Positions 4,074 to 5,108 of a DNA stretch of 5,108 nucleotides are shown here, one piece after another. The notes under the pieces were generated by a model that saw nothing but the letters and a program-made list of their open reading frames with translations, had not been told where the DNA came from and made no database searches. Where the stretch lies: contig URXI01000307.1 in the NCBI GenBank assembly GCA_900551775.1, forward strand, positions 1-5,108. Direction: 5' to 3'. Position numbers and translations under genes: made by a program. The DNA comes from an uncultured Eubacterium sp. GTDB taxonomy: Bacteria; Bacillota; Clostridia; Peptostreptococcales; Anaerovoracaceae. Each line of letters starts with the position of its first letter. Within the stretch, counting starts at the first letter, position 1.

Positions 4074-5108
4074 AGCACTGGCTTCGCTCCATGCCTCTCC
4101 GCCGAGCCTTTGTATCACTTGTCCTTGTTATGGCGGTGCTTGTAGCTGGTATTTCAGCAGTAACCATTTTTACCTGTGTCAACGTGCAAAATCAAATCTT
4201 GGAAAGTGTGACGGACTATCAGGTGCTGCCACCCCAAGAGACTGAGGATGAATATAACCTGGTGATTGCAGATGATGAACAGATCGTTCCGGGAGAAAAT
4301 GGACAGCTTGTAATTTTATCCACGGAGTACCAAATCGCCAACCTGAGCGATACACAACGGGTCGCCTACTATGCGGCAAAAGCGGCCGTGATCCTGGTGC
4401 CGACCTTGCTTTTCGTGCTTGGTACGATTTTCTGTGCCTGGATGTTTTATTCCATCAAACTGAAACAGCCGCTGTCTTTACTCTTACAGAGCGCCGACCG
4501 CATATCGCAAAGCGACCTGGATTTTTGTTTGGACTATCCGGCTTCGGATGAAATGGGCGAGCTCTGTCGGGCTATGGACACCATGCGGGCCGCCCTCCTA
4601 AAAAATAATCAAGAGACTTGGGCTATGATGGAGGAGCGGCGCAAACTCAGCGCCTCCATCGCCCATGACCTCCGTACCCCCATCACTGTGATGAAAGGAT
4701 ACACAGAATATCTCTCGCATAATGTCCCGCTTGGACGCATCAGCGAGGACAAACTGATGGACACGATCCATAATCTTTCTTTGGCAACAGATCGACTGGA
4801 ACAGTACGCAAACCAAGTGCGCGAAATACAGGCGATGGATGCCATACCAGTGAAGCCAACAGCATGCCCTCTGCGGGAATTTTTTGAGGAGCAGGAGGAC
4901 GAATACACCGTTTTGGCGCATCAGCACCAGCTTCAATTCTCTATGGATATTAGTGGGGTCCCGGATTTTCAGGTCATGCTGGATGGGACCTTGGTACATC
5001 GCATGATCGACAATGTGATTTCTAATGCCCTGCGTTTCGCCTGCCATGAGATTGCTTTGAAGGCCGGGTGGCAAGAAGGAATACTTACCATCCAGGTATA
5101 TGATATTG
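4061..5108 (+). CDS. Membrane sensor histidine kinase, 3' end cut by the window
   Basis: ATG 4061 lies within the last codons of the response regulator, in another frame, and opens a frame of 349 codons running off the window. Residues 16-39 form a first membrane segment, 40-106 a small acidic extracellular sensing region, and 107-131 a second membrane segment. A HAMP linker spans about 132-184. The HisKA helix carries the phospho-acceptor H202 in SIAHDLRTPI, and the N box of the ATPase domain is NVISNA with N318 and N322. The G boxes lie beyond the edge. The kinase would phosphorylate D52 of the upstream regulator in response to an extracellular or membrane signal. Its Shine-Dalgarno site is weak (GGGGGTG, ten bases away), consistent with coupling. 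The short sensor loop recalls VanS-like and peptide-sensing kinases, but the ligand is unknown. Confidence 0.93.
   Translation, partial: MGKIKHWLRSMPLRRAFVSLVLVMAVLVAGISAVTIFTCVNVQNQILESVTDYQVLPPQETEDEYNLVIADDEQIVPGENGQLVILSTEYQIANLSDTQRVAYYAAKAAVILVPTLLFVLGTIFCAWMFYSIKLKQPLSLLLQSADRISQSDLDFCLDYPASDEMGELCRAMDTMRAALLKNNQETWAMMEERRKLSASIAHDLRTPITVMKGYTEYLSHNVPLGRISEDKLMDTIHNLSLATDRLEQYANQVREIQAMDAIPVKPTACPLREFFEEQEDEYTVLAHQHQLQFSMDISGVPDFQVMLDGTLVHRMIDNVISNALRFACHEIALKAGWQEGILTIQVYDI

Noticed and set aside
3642..4118. A 158-codon - strand frame opposite the response regulator.
   Set aside because: Antisense shadow of a gene with all receiver and winged-helix motifs intact.
4598..5074. Long - strand frames opposite the histidine kinase.
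   Set aside because: The + strand frame encodes clear membrane, HAMP, HisKA and N-box motifs; the opposite frames have none.
1..5108. CRISPR array, tRNA or rRNA genes, and terminal inverted repeats of the insertion sequence.
   Set aside because: No regularly spaced repeats, no cloverleaf or rRNA-like sequence, and no matching inverted ends were seen by eye.

Overview
The window looks like an accessory, mobile-element-rich stretch from a gut-type Clostridia (Firmicutes). The protein families, the Shine-Dalgarno-led genes with AAGGAG/GAGGTG-type sites, and the moderate-to-high GC codon choice in the host genes all fit. No genus can be assigned from the sequence alone.

Layout: positions 1-74 hold the 3' tail of an unidentified + strand gene. 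Positions 83-1567 are a complete IS110-family insertion sequence on the - strand: a 387-residue DEDD transposase (TTG start) preceded by a non-coding leader that folds like a two-loop bridge RNA. The first loop carries two guide segments that pair with the two flanks of this very insertion, which fixes the element ends and a TC core dinucleotide (GA on the + strand). Removing the element leaves the upstream stop codon and the next gene only about 70 bp apart, so it has split what looks like one operon. Positions 1634-1897 encode a small winged-helix protein of the kind found on conjugative elements. A perfect 13-bp hairpin lies exactly between its Shine-Dalgarno site and its GTG start.

A strong terminator-like hairpin (1905-1934) separates it from a convergent XRE-type regulator (2031-2354, - strand). 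That regulator is divergent from a SLOG/YpsA (DUF1273)-like gene (2519-3043). The divergent gap has a good sigma-70 promoter whose -10 box is covered by an 8+8 bp inverted repeat, a likely repressor operator. A 48-residue orphan reading frame (3154-3300) follows.

From 3411 a two-component system begins, with its own promoter (TTGACC-17-TATTAT): an OmpR-type response regulator overlapping by 13 bp a membrane histidine kinase that runs off the window end. Its target genes are not visible.

The most valuable observation is the IS110 bridge RNA with readable target guides. The structured ribosome-binding site and the XRE/SLOG divergent control region come next.
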